Both the position numbers and the translations under genes were made by a program. The notes beneath the pieces were generated by a model. The model saw nothing but the letters and a program-made list of their open reading frames with translations, had not been told where the DNA came from and searched no databases. A DNA stretch of 62,241 nucleotides from an uncultured Collinsella sp. (lineage in GTDB: Bacteria; Actinomycetota; Coriobacteriia; Coriobacteriales; Coriobacteriaceae), in contig CAJJTG010000009.1 of the NCBI GenBank assembly GCA_905194675.1, positions 1 to 62,241 of the forward strand, read 5' to 3'. Shown in pieces: positions 22,699 to 30,341 of the stretch (its first letter is position 1; every line of letters starts with the position of its first letter).

Positions 22699-23691
22699 GT
22701 GGACGTACAGCAGCTAGAAGAGGCCTGGGCTTTGAGGGCCGGCGCGCGTGAGGCGCGATTGGTTGCGGCCTCGCATGTGCCGGCGGCGCTGTCTCTGTTG
22801 GGGGTTGTACGTCCCGGCGATCGCCTGGTTGTGTTTGCCGATGACTTTGCCGATGCGTTTGCGCGCGGCTTTGATGGATGCGGCGTGGCTATGGTGGGGG
22901 AGCCGTCGGTTGCGGCGTTTACTGCTGCGTCCGAGGGCTTTGATGCTTCGTTTGAGGTCGAGGGGCCGCACCTGTGGTGGTTCGTCAACTCTATTGGCGG
23001 GTTTGGATTGCGCGTGCCCGATCTGCGCGCGTTAGGACGTGCCGCGCGTGAGGCTCATGCGCTGCTCGTGGTGGATAGCACCGTGGCTGGTGTCTTTGGG
23101 TGCGATCCGTTGCGCTTGGGTGCCGTGCTGTCGCTCGAGGCACTTGACCGCGTGTGTGCCGGTGAGGCTCCGCACAAGTTGGTTGCCATATCGGTCGCGC
23201 GCTCGCAGCTCAAACGCCATCGCGCGGATGCCGCCGCCGAGTGCGCGCATGCTCTGCTTGAGGGCTGTGGTTTGGTCAAACTTGATTTGCCTGCTGATGA
23301 GGCCGGTGTGCTGGAGCGCGGGTTGGACTCGCTCGATGCCCGCATGCAGGCACATTTCGACCGCGCACGTGCGCTGGCCGAGTACTTGGCTGCCAATGAG
23401 ATGGTGCACGCCGTGCGCTATCCCGGACTGAGCTCGCATCCCGACCATGCGGTTGCAACTGGAATCCTCGAGCACGGCTTTGGTCCGGCAGTTGAGTTTG
23501 ACCTTATCGAGCGCAGTGCGGGTGATTTGTTCGATGCTTTGCCTGAGGAGTTCCGCACATCGCCCGCCGGCGGCGCAACGACGCGCCTTTCGGCTCCACG
23601 CGGCAAGCAGGGGAGCACCATCCGCCTCTTCGCCGGCACCGACAACCCCCTGATCGTGGCCGCCACCCTAGACAACGCCCTCCGCAAGTAG
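22699..23691 (+). CDS. Divergent Cys/Met-metabolism PLP-dependent enzyme
   Basis: About 330 aa. It resembles cystathionine synthase/lyase-type enzymes: HALLVVDSTVAGVFGCDPLR carries the PLP-ring aspartate, VRYPGLSSHPDHAVA is the typical C-terminal helix entry, and GSTIRLFAGTDNP matches the family's IRLSVGxExP. The usual SxTKYxxGHSD lysine region is replaced by SVARSQLKRHRADA, so the Schiff-base lysine is not certain. The N-terminal active-site tyrosine region is also weak. Family length is about 380 aa, so it is somewhat short. The start is unclear: GTG 22699 with AAGGGA upstream, or ATG 22681. It is monocistronic, right after a terminator. Activity may be altered or lost. Confidence 0.65.
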   Translation: MDVQQLEEAWALRAGAREARLVAASHVPAALSLLGVVRPGDRLVVFADDFADAFARGFDGCGVAMVGEPSVAAFTAASEGFDASFEVEGPHLWWFVNSIGGFGLRVPDLRALGRAAREAHALLVVDSTVAGVFGCDPLRLGAVLSLEALDRVCAGEAPHKLVAISVARSQLKRHRADAAAECAHALLEGCGLVKLDLPADEAGVLERGLDSLDARMQAHFDRARALAEYLAANEMVHAVRYPGLSSHPDHAVATGILEHGFGPAVEFDLIERSAGDLFDALPEEFRTSPAGGATTRLSAPRGKQGSTIRLFAGTDNPLIVAATLDNALRK

Positions 23692-23703
23692 CTAATCGGG
23701 GTC

Positions 23704-23865
23704 TGTGCCACGAAAACGGCCTATTTACTACGTTTAAGCCGTAGGGGTCGACCATACCCGCCTATTTTGAAAATCGCCAAGCTGTCTACCAGCGGTTTTA
23801 TTATGTCCGGTATGGTCGAGGGTATTCAACTAAACGTAGTAGATGGGCCCATTTTGTGGCGCGAG
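23704..23865. repeat. Large imperfect inverted repeat (MITE- or REP-like element)
   Basis: The segment 23705-23760 and the reverse complement of 23808-23865 agree over long parts: GCCAC, then TACTACGTTTA, then GTCGACCATACC against CTCGACCATACC. The arms are about 55 bases with scattered differences around a loop of about 48 bases. It lies between the PLP enzyme and the regulator gene, codes for nothing, and looks like a mobile or repeated palindromic unit. Confidence 0.6.
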
Positions 23866-23910
23866 CCTCAATCCGAGGGCGCGCTGGACAACAATTCAGT
23901 CCCAAAAGGA

Positions 23911-24258
23911 CTATCCTGCGTTGATGCTGGCGATGAGGTCGTTTGCTTTGTTGGCGATGACGTTGTTGATGTCGGCCTGCAGCTCCTCGTAGGCCGCTAT
24001 GGCTCGCTCGCCGGCGGGGGTGAGCGATGATCCGCGGGCTCCGTCGCGCTCGATGAGCTTGCAGCCCAGCTGGCCTTCGGCTTCGTTCACAATGCGCCAT
24101 GCCTTGGAATATGCCATGCCCATGCTCTTGGCGGCACGGTTCAGCGAGTGCTCGCGGGCGATACCTTGCAGCAGCAAGACGCAGCCGTGGCCGAAGACGC
24201 CCGGCAAATCCTTGTCGCACGCTTGAATGACCAACTTTGCCGTCGTCTTGTACTTCAT
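23911..24258 (-). CDS. ModE/LysR-type winged-helix regulator
   Basis: 115 aa single-domain DNA-binding protein. The pattern GCVLLLQGIAREHSLNRAAK then SMGMAYSKAWRIVNEAE, GCKLIERD and LTPAGERAIAAYEEL is the N-terminal winged helix of ModE-type (LysR-like) regulators, without the molybdate-binding C-terminal domain. The motif FGHGCVLLLQGI is typical of the short ModE-N family. Its ligand is unknown; metal or oxyanion sensing is usual. ATG 24258 is preferred to GTG 24267 because GGGGAG lies 11 bases before the ATG but only two before the GTG. It is divergent from guaB. Confidence 0.75.
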   Translation of the reverse strand: MKYKTTAKLVIQACDKDLPGVFGHGCVLLLQGIAREHSLNRAAKSMGMAYSKAWRIVNEAEGQLGCKLIERDGARGSSLTPAGERAIAAYEELQADINNVIANKANDLIASINAG

Positions 24259-24451
24259 ATGCTTCACGTCTCCCCGCTAAAGTGTTTGCTGGGCAAACGC
24301 AAAGCCTGCGTCAAACCCTCGTGTGCTCTTCTTAAATCATGCATTGTAGCAGTCAAAGTGCGTTAAGATACTTCCCCAGTATTGGGCGCCCAAGGTTGGG
24401 CTGGGTCCTACGAGGCCTGCAGCCGACCGGTCGCATGGAAAAAGGAGAAAC

Positions 24452-25963
24452 ATGGCTACGTTCTTTCCCGGTGAGTCCCACACGTTTTCGGAGTATCTGC
24501 TGGTCCCTGGTTACTCGTCCTCGCAGTGCATTCCCAACAACGTCTCTCTTAAGACGCCGCTAACCCGCTTTAAGCGCGGTGAGAAGCCGGCAATCACCCT
24601 GAACATCCCCATGGTTTCCGCCATCATGCAGTCCGTCTCGGGCGTCGACATGGGTGTCGCGCTCGCTACCGAGGGTGGCCTGTCCTTCATTTACGGTTCC
24701 CAGAGCGCCGAGTCCGAGGCCGCTATGGTCAAGGCCGTCAAGGATCACAAGGCTGGCTTCGTTCAGTCCGATTCCACGCTGACCCCCGACATGACCATGG
24801 AGCAGGTCATCGAGCTCAAGGAGAAGACCGGTCATTCCACCATGCCGGTCACCGACGACGGCACTCCCAAGGGTAAGCTCCTGGGCATCGTCACCAGCCG
24901 TGACTATCGTCCCAGTCGCGATGACCACCAGACGAAGGTCTCCGAGTTCATGACCCCGCGTGAGCAGCTCATCGTGGGCGACAAGAACATCAGCCTCAAG
25001 GTTGCCAACGACGTCATCTGGGACAACAAGCTCAACGCGCTGCCCATCGTCGACGACTACGATCACCTGATGGGCATCGTCTTCCGCAAGGACTACGACA
25101 GCCACAAGACCAACCCCAACGAGCTGCTCGATAACGACAAGCGCTACATGGTCGGCGCTGGTATCAACACCCGCGACTATGCCGAGCGCGTGCCGCTGCT
25201 CATCGAGGCCGGTGCCGATGTCCTGTGCATCGACTCTTCCGAGGGCTTCAGCGAGTGGCAGAAGCGCACCATCGAGTGGATCCGCGCCAACTACGGCGAG
25301 GACGTCAAGGTCGGTGCCGGTAACGTCGTCGACGCCGAGGGCTTCCGCTTTTTGGCCGACTGCGGTGCCGACTTCATCAAGGTCGGTATCGGCGGTGGCT
25401 CCATCTGCATCACCCGTGAGACCAAGGGTATCGGCCGTGGCCAGGCCACCGCGCTGATCGACGTCTGCCGCGCTCGCGACGAGTATTACGAGGAGACCGG
25501 CGTCTACGTGCCCGTGTGCTCCGACGGCGGTATCGTCTACGACTACCACATGACGCTCGCCCTTGCCATGGGTGCCGACTTTATGATGCTGGGCCGTTAC
25601 TTCGCTCGCTTCGACGAGAGCCCGACCGAGCGCGTCAATGTGAACGGTCAGTACATGAAGGAGTACTGGGGCGAGGGTTCTGCGCGTGCCCGCAACTGGC
25701 AGCGCTACGACCTGGGTGGCGCCGCGAAACTCAGCTTCGTCGAGGGCGTCGACTCCTACGTTCCCTACGCCGGCTCCCTCAAGGACGGCGTGGGCGGCAC
25801 GCTCTACAAGGTCAAGTCCACGATGTGCAACTGCGGTGCCCTCTCGATTCCCGAGCTCCAGGAAAAGGCACGCCTAACGCTGGTCAGCTCCACCTCGATC
25901 GTCGAAGGCGGCGCCCACGACGTTGTCGTGAAAGACTCTCAGCAGTCTGTGTCTTATCGATAG
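24452..25963 (+). CDS. guaB: Inosine-5'-monophosphate dehydrogenase
   Basis: 503 aa. It oxidises IMP to XMP with NAD+, the committed step of GMP synthesis. The N terminus (FSEYLLVPGYSSSQCIPNNV) and PMVSAIMQSV begin the TIM barrel. Two CBS domains are inserted at about residues 110-220 (STMPVTDDG, TSRDYRP and ALPIVDDYDHLMGIVFRKDY). The catalytic loop IGGGSICITRETKGIGRGQA contains the active cysteine, with Arg and Thr as expected. The flap carries YFARFDESPTER. AAAAAGGAGAAAC precedes the ATG. It is transcribed alone, with a hairpin terminator downstream. Confidence 0.97.
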   Translation: MATFFPGESHTFSEYLLVPGYSSSQCIPNNVSLKTPLTRFKRGEKPAITLNIPMVSAIMQSVSGVDMGVALATEGGLSFIYGSQSAESEAAMVKAVKDHKAGFVQSDSTLTPDMTMEQVIELKEKTGHSTMPVTDDGTPKGKLLGIVTSRDYRPSRDDHQTKVSEFMTPREQLIVGDKNISLKVANDVIWDNKLNALPIVDDYDHLMGIVFRKDYDSHKTNPNELLDNDKRYMVGAGINTRDYAERVPLLIEAGADVLCIDSSEGFSEWQKRTIEWIRANYGEDVKVGAGNVVDAEGFRFLADCGADFIKVGIGGGSICITRETKGIGRGQATALIDVCRARDEYYEETGVYVPVCSDGGIVYDYHMTLALAMGADFMMLGRYFARFDESPTERVNVNGQYMKEYWGEGSARARNWQRYDLGGAAKLSFVEGVDSYVPYAGSLKDGVGGTLYKVKSTMCNCGALSIPELQEKARLTLVSSTSIVEGGAHDVVVKDSQQSVSYR

Positions 25964-26011
25964 GATAAGAGCTGCACATAAAGGTTGAGTATCAACCACG
26001 TTATTTAGATA

Positions 26012-26046
26012 AAGCGAGATGCCAGCAAGTTGCAGGCATCTCGCTT
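26012..26046 (+). terminator. Hairpin terminator of guaB
   Basis: AAGCGAGATGCC (26012-26023) pairs with GGCATCTCGCTT (26035-26046), a perfect 12-bp stem with an 11-base loop. Only a weak T-rich tail follows. Confidence 0.75.
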
Positions 26047-26080
26047 GTCGTATTTGCTATTATCAGTCGAGTCAACCTTA

Positions 26081-26199
26081 GGGTCGGGCGGCTTAGCTTT
26101 GTTCTCTACAAGTTCCGCACGCAAAGAAGAGCACTAAATGTGCTCTTCGTCTTGCGCAGGACTGTCCGCAGTAGCGAATAAAGCTAAGCCGACCGACCC
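26081..26199 (+). promoter_or_regulatory. Long foldable leader directly upstream of leuS
   Basis: Bases 26081-26100 pair with 26180-26199 over 20 positions with one mismatch (GGCTTAGCTTT against AAAGCTAAGCC at the inner end). The enclosed part has a perfect GAAGAGCAC/GTGCTCTTC hairpin (26126-26134 with 26140-26148, loop TAAAT), extended by GCAA/TTGC. The structure ends 23 bases before the leuS ATG. No T-box sequence (AGGGTGG type) is visible, so its class is unknown. Confidence 0.5.
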
Positions 26200-26222
26200 C
26201 AGCTAAGATTAAAGGAGCTGAT

Positions 26223-28799
26223 ATGTGCGATTGCACAGATCATAAGGACGAAATTCCTGCCTACGACGCGCAGGCCATTGAGTCCAAGTGGATGAAGGCC
26301 TGGGAGGATTCCAACCTCTTTGCCGTCGACACCGACGACAGCAAGCCTAAAAAGTATGTGCTCGAGATGTTCCCGTATCCGTCGGGCGACCTGCACATGG
26401 GCCACGCGCGCAACTATACCATCGGCGATGCCATGGCCCGTCAGGCCCGCATGCGCGGCTTTGACGTGTTGCATCCCATTGGCTTTGACGCCTTTGGCCT
26501 GCCTGCCGAGAACGCCGCCATCAAGCACAACACGCAGGCTGCCGCCTGGACGTATAAGAACATGGACCAGGCGCTCACCACGATGAAGCGCATGGGCTTC
26601 TCCTACGATCTGGATCGCATGGTCAAGACCTGCAGCCCCGACTACTACCGCTGGGGTCAGTGGATCTTTGAGAAGATGTGGGAAAAGGGCCTGGTCTACC
26701 GCAAGAAGAATCCGGTCAACTGGTGCCCCACCTGCAAGACCGTTCTGGCCAACGAGCAGGTCACCGAGGGTAAGTGCTGGCGCTGCGGCACCGAGCCCGA
26801 GAAACGCGACCTTGAGCAGTGGTACTACAAGATTACCGAGTACTCTCAGGAACTGCTCGACGACCTGGAGAAGCTCCCCGGCTGGCCCGAGCGCGTCAAG
26901 CAGATGCAGGCCAACTGGATCGGCCGCTCCGAGGGCGCCGAGGTCGACTTTACCCTGTGCGACCAGGATGGCGAGCCCATCGAGGGCGACGAGGGCAAGA
27001 TTACCGTCTTCACCACGCGCGCCGATACGCTCTTTGGCGTCTCCTTCTTTGTCCTGGCTCCCGAGTACGCTCGTCTGTACGAGCTCGTCGAGGGCACGGA
27101 GTACGAGGAGGCCGTCACCAAGATCGTCGAGGACTCCAAGCATATCTCTGCCGTCGAGCGTGCCCAGGGCACCCTCGAGAAGCACGGTGCCTTTACCGGC
27201 CGCTACGTGGTGAACCCTGTGAACGGCGAGAAGGTCCCCGTGTGGGTTGCCGATTATGTCGTCGCCGACTACGGCACCGGCGCCGTCATGGCCGTTCCCT
27301 GCGGCGACCAGCGCGACTTTGAGTTTGCCCGCAAGTACGACCTGCCGATCGTGCCGATCATCCTGGACGATGACGATCGCGCTGCCGTCGAGGCCAGCGG
27401 CGAGACCATCGATACCTTCCATGCCGAGACCGTCGACTGGGATTGCGCCCACGCTGCCGAGGGCACGCTCGTTCAGTCCGGCAAGTACACCGGTATGCGC
27501 GGCGGCAAGCACTCCGAGGGCGAGGCTGCGATCGTGGCCGACCTCGAGGCCATGGGCTGCGGCCGTCGTAAGGTCGAGTTCCGTCTGCGCGACTGGCTCA
27601 TCAGCCGCCAGCGCTATTGGGGCAACCCCATCCCGGCCATCCACTGCAAGCACTGCGGCATCGTGCCCGTGCCCGAGGATCAGCTGCCGGTGACGCTGCC
27701 CGAGAACCTGGACCTGGGCGCCGGCGAGACCCTCGCCGAGTGCAAGGAGTTCTACGAGACCACCTGTCCGGTCTGCGGCCGCCCGGCCAAGCGCGAGACC
27801 GATACCATGGACACCTTTACCTGCTCCAGCTGGTACTACCTGCGCTATACCGACCCGCACAACACCGAGCTGCCCTTCTCCCGCGAGGCCGCCGACCGCT
27901 GGATGCCCGTCGATAACTACATCGGCGGCATCGAGCATGCCATTCTGCACCTGCTCTACAGCCGTTTCTTTACCAAGGCACTGCGCGACCTGGGTCTGCT
28001 GAGCGTGGACGAGCCCTTCACCAACCTGCTGTGCCAGGGCATGGTCAAGGACGAGAACGGCGACACCATGTCCAAGTCCAAGGGCAATGTCGTGCCCCCG
28101 AGCTCGGTCATTGAGCCCTACGGCGCCGACACCATGCGTCTGGCGATCCTGTTTATCGCCCCGCCCGAGAAGGACTTCGACTGGGATCCCAAGGCCGTCG
28201 AGGGCGCCAACCGCTTCATCAAGCGCGCCTGGCGTATCGTTTGGCAGCTCGTCCGGTCCGGCGACGCCAACGTGGCCTTCGACAAGTCCGCGCTCGACGA
28301 GGTCGCGATGAAGCTCTATCGCGAGCGTCACCGCACCATCGCCAAGTGCACCGAGGACTTCGATCGTGGCCAGTTCAACACCGCCATCTCGGCCGTCATG
28401 GAGCTCGTCAACGCGGCGAGCGCCTACCTCAACGCCACCGAGGATGCCGCCCGCGACAAGGCGCTGTGCTACGGCGTGGCTAAGGATATCGTGAGCGTCC
28501 TTGCCCCCATCTGCCCGTTCTGGGCCGACGAACTGTGGCACGAGGCCCTCGGCTGCGAGGGCAACGCCTACACCGCCGCCTGGCCCGAGTTCGACCTGGC
28601 CGAGTCCATTGAGGATACGGTGCAGATCGTCGTCCAGGTGCTCGGCAAGGTCCGTGGCCGCATCGACGTCGCCCGCGACGCCTCCAACGAGGAGATGCAA
28701 GCTGCCGCTGAGGAAGCCGTTGCCAAGTGGCTTGAGGGCAAGACGGTCGTCAAGGCCATCTGCGTGCCCGGCAAGCTGGTCAACCTGGTGGTCAAGTAA
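26223..28799 (+). CDS. leuS: Leucyl-tRNA synthetase
   Basis: 858 aa class I synthetase charging tRNA-Leu. The HIGH motif reads HMGH in FPYPSGDLHMGHARNYTIGD, and KMSKS reads MSKSKGN in GDTMSKSKGNVV. The CP1 editing insert (residues about 225-415) is present, with VFTTRADTLFGVSF (the T-rich editing peptide) and YGTGAVMAVP. Zinc-type cysteine pairs lie in CPTCKTVL...CWRCG and CPVCG. The C-terminal domain ends in KLVNLVVK. AAAGGAG is eight bases before the ATG. It is likely controlled through the long foldable leader just upstream. Confidence 0.98.
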   Translation: MCDCTDHKDEIPAYDAQAIESKWMKAWEDSNLFAVDTDDSKPKKYVLEMFPYPSGDLHMGHARNYTIGDAMARQARMRGFDVLHPIGFDAFGLPAENAAIKHNTQAAAWTYKNMDQALTTMKRMGFSYDLDRMVKTCSPDYYRWGQWIFEKMWEKGLVYRKKNPVNWCPTCKTVLANEQVTEGKCWRCGTEPEKRDLEQWYYKITEYSQELLDDLEKLPGWPERVKQMQANWIGRSEGAEVDFTLCDQDGEPIEGDEGKITVFTTRADTLFGVSFFVLAPEYARLYELVEGTEYEEAVTKIVEDSKHISAVERAQGTLEKHGAFTGRYVVNPVNGEKVPVWVADYVVADYGTGAVMAVPCGDQRDFEFARKYDLPIVPIILDDDDRAAVEASGETIDTFHAETVDWDCAHAAEGTLVQSGKYTGMRGGKHSEGEAAIVADLEAMGCGRRKVEFRLRDWLISRQRYWGNPIPAIHCKHCGIVPVPEDQLPVTLPENLDLGAGETLAECKEFYETTCPVCGRPAKRETDTMDTFTCSSWYYLRYTDPHNTELPFSREAADRWMPVDNYIGGIEHAILHLLYSRFFTKALRDLGLLSVDEPFTNLLCQGMVKDENGDTMSKSKGNVVPPSSVIEPYGADTMRLAILFIAPPEKDFDWDPKAVEGANRFIKRAWRIVWQLVRSGDANVAFDKSALDEVAMKLYRERHRTIAKCTEDFDRGQFNTAISAVMELVNAASAYLNATEDAARDKALCYGVAKDIVSVLAPICPFWADELWHEALGCEGNAYTAAWPEFDLAESIEDTVQIVVQVLGKVRGRIDVARDASNEEMQAAAEEAVAKWLEGKTVVKAICVPGKLVNLVVK

Positions 28800-28828
28800 G
28801 CGCTGCGCGTAAAGCTGACATGCAATAA

Positions 28829-28864
28829 ACGAGGGACGGTCCGGTTGGGTCGTCCCTCGTTTTG
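28829..28864 (+). terminator. Intrinsic terminator of leuS
   Basis: ACGAGGGACG (28829-28838) pairs with CGTCCCTCGT (28851-28860), followed by TTTTG. Confidence 0.9.
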
Positions 28865-28903
28865 TGTTGTCTGCCCTGCTTAGTCAGTGCGTCGCACCGT
28901 CTT

Positions 28904-29476
28904 CTACGGGATGTGTACCAGGTCCCTAAAGTAAACGTTGCCCGTTGCCTCTTCGAACATCCAAATGTTGAGGTAGATGTCGTTGAGGTCGTTGTTCACA
29001 TCAAAGTCCGGGTCGTCGAAGGTGCCTACAAAGGCGAGCATGGCGCACGTTTCCTCGCCCGCTGCGACCTGCTGGCGCATGCGCACATCGCGGACCACGC
29101 CGTTGACGTAGGCATAGGAGTCCACATCGCCAAACATCATGTCGACATCGGTATTGTTGGTCACCGTAAAGACGAGCGCCGCGTCTCCGTAGCCGTCGGT
29201 GTCCTTGCCCACGCAGGTAACATGGACGTTTTCGTCTGCCTCAAGGTCGATGGGGAACTGTTCTTGGGGGTCGGGACCCAGACCCTGGGGATCGACGGTG
29301 TCTTCGTTTATTTTGTCGAAGCTCTCCGATAGCGTCGTTTTCTCGATGGCTTTTGTGCTGCCGAGATCCGGCTCGCATGTTCCGGTTTTGCCATTCGTGT
29401 TGCCGCAGCCCAAGAGGGCCAACGAGCACGTTGCGATGACGAGTGCAGTCATGCAGGGGGTTCCTAGGCGTTTCAT
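28904..29476 (-). CDS. Putative secreted lipoprotein
   Basis: 190 aa. The N terminus MKRLGTPCMTALVIATCSLA followed by LLGCGN is a lipoprotein signal with the lipobox cysteine near residue 24. The mature part is acidic and beta-rich (DAALVFTVTNNTDVDMMFGD, AYVNGVVRD and AAGEETCAMLAF), similar in shape to DUF4352/DUF5067-type immunoglobulin-like lipoproteins. It should be anchored to the outer membrane face; its function is unknown. AAGGAGG precedes the ATG by six bases. It faces leuS across the terminator. Confidence 0.75.
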   Translation of the reverse strand: MKRLGTPCMTALVIATCSLALLGCGNTNGKTGTCEPDLGSTKAIEKTTLSESFDKINEDTVDPQGLGPDPQEQFPIDLEADENVHVTCVGKDTDGYGDAALVFTVTNNTDVDMMFGDVDSYAYVNGVVRDVRMRQQVAAGEETCAMLAFVGTFDDPDFDVNNDLNDIYLNIWMFEEATGNVYFRDLVHIP

Positions 29477-29738
29477 GTGTGCCTCCTTGCCGTAGAGGAT
29501 TTGGAAAGGTTCGTCGTTGCGCGACTTGCTGGCCGGCTTGTTACAGAATGTCCCTTAGCGTAAGTCTGGTCGATAGGGGCTCGGGGAGGAATGCCCTTGG
29601 GGTTCGAACGGGCCTGTGGATTGGGACGCATGGCCCGTTTTGGGGCTGTTGAGGGTGCGCCGCATGGGGTTCCTCGACCAATTGTCCTATTCTTGTGGAG
29701 AAGCTGTGCGCACGCTGACCTGCAGATTCGTACGGTGC

Positions 29739-29767
29739 TTGCACGTTTCCGCAGCTATTGGTATAGT
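29739..29767 (+). promoter_or_regulatory. Promoter of the rimP-nusA-infB operon
   Basis: TTGCAC (29739-29744), exactly 17 bases, then TATAGT (29762-29767). Transcription should start near 29774. A three-codon frame ATG AAG TTG TAA (29779-29790) follows directly. Confidence 0.7.
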
Positions 29768-29795
29768 TTGCTTGCAAATGAAGTTGTAATTGAAA

Positions 29796-29825
29796 GAAGT
29801 GGGGTTTCGGCCCCGCTTCTTTTTT
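29796..29825 (+). terminator. Leader terminator/attenuator before rimP
   Basis: GAAGTGGGG (29796-29804) pairs with CCCCGCTTC (29811-29819) around TTTCGG, followed by six T. It sits between the promoter and the rimP start, about 20 bases before that ATG, so the operon must be transcribed through it. Confidence 0.85.
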
Positions 29826-29845
29826 GTATGGATGGAGGTGCCGCA

Positions 29846-30340
29846 ATGGTCAAGACTAAGACCGAGCAGGCGATCATCGACGCGCTCGAGGCCGTTGCTC
29901 CCCAGCACGATGTCGACATCGTTGACGTCGAGCTCGTGGGTGCCACCAAGGCCCCCTGCGTGCGCGTGCGTATCGAGGGTGCCGAGGGCCAGAGCCTGTC
30001 GCTCAATGACGTCACGGCCAACACCAAGTGGGTCGGCGACGTGATTGAGGAGCTCGATCCCATCTCTTCGAGCTATACGCTCGAGGTGTCGAGCCCGGGT
30101 ATGGCGCGTCCGCTGCGCCGCCCGTGCGACTTTGCCCGCTTTGTGGGCGAGAACTGTGAGCTCACCTCCACCGCCACCGAGGGCCGTCGCAAGTACGCCG
30201 GCAAGATTGCCGCTGCAACCGAGACCGACGTGACCCTCGAGCTCGAGGGCGGCGAGTCCGTTACCCTCGATTTCTCTGATGTTAAAAAGTGCAAGTTGAA
30301 GCCCACCTATGACTTCAAGCCCGCGAAGGAAGGAAAGTAA
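29846..30340 (+). CDS. rimP: Ribosome maturation factor RimP
   Basis: 164 aa. It helps mature the 30S subunit. Family landmarks are VDIVDVELVGATKAPCVRVR, the conserved LEVSSPGMARPLRRPCDF around residue 80-100, and a C-terminal SH3-like domain (DVTLELEGGESVTLDFSDVKKCKLKP). GGAGG at 29834-29838 lies seven bases before ATG 29846; an in-frame ATG at 29828 is less likely. First gene of the transcription/translation operon, ending one base before nusA. Expression passes a leader terminator. Confidence 0.95.
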   Translation: MVKTKTEQAIIDALEAVAPQHDVDIVDVELVGATKAPCVRVRIEGAEGQSLSLNDVTANTKWVGDVIEELDPISSSYTLEVSSPGMARPLRRPCDFARFVGENCELTSTATEGRRKYAGKIAAATETDVTLELEGGESVTLDFSDVKKCKLKPTYDFKPAKEGK

Positions 30341-30341
30341 G

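Noticed and set aside
26081..26222. T-box riboswitch before leuS
   Set aside because: No T-box core sequence or specifier loop with a Leu codon that I can identify, although the leader is structured.
26184..28700. 838-codon frame antisense to leuS
   Set aside because: Typical mirror frame of a GC-rich gene; no ribosome site, and the amino-acid mix (LVGGV, HDG runs) reflects reversed codons.
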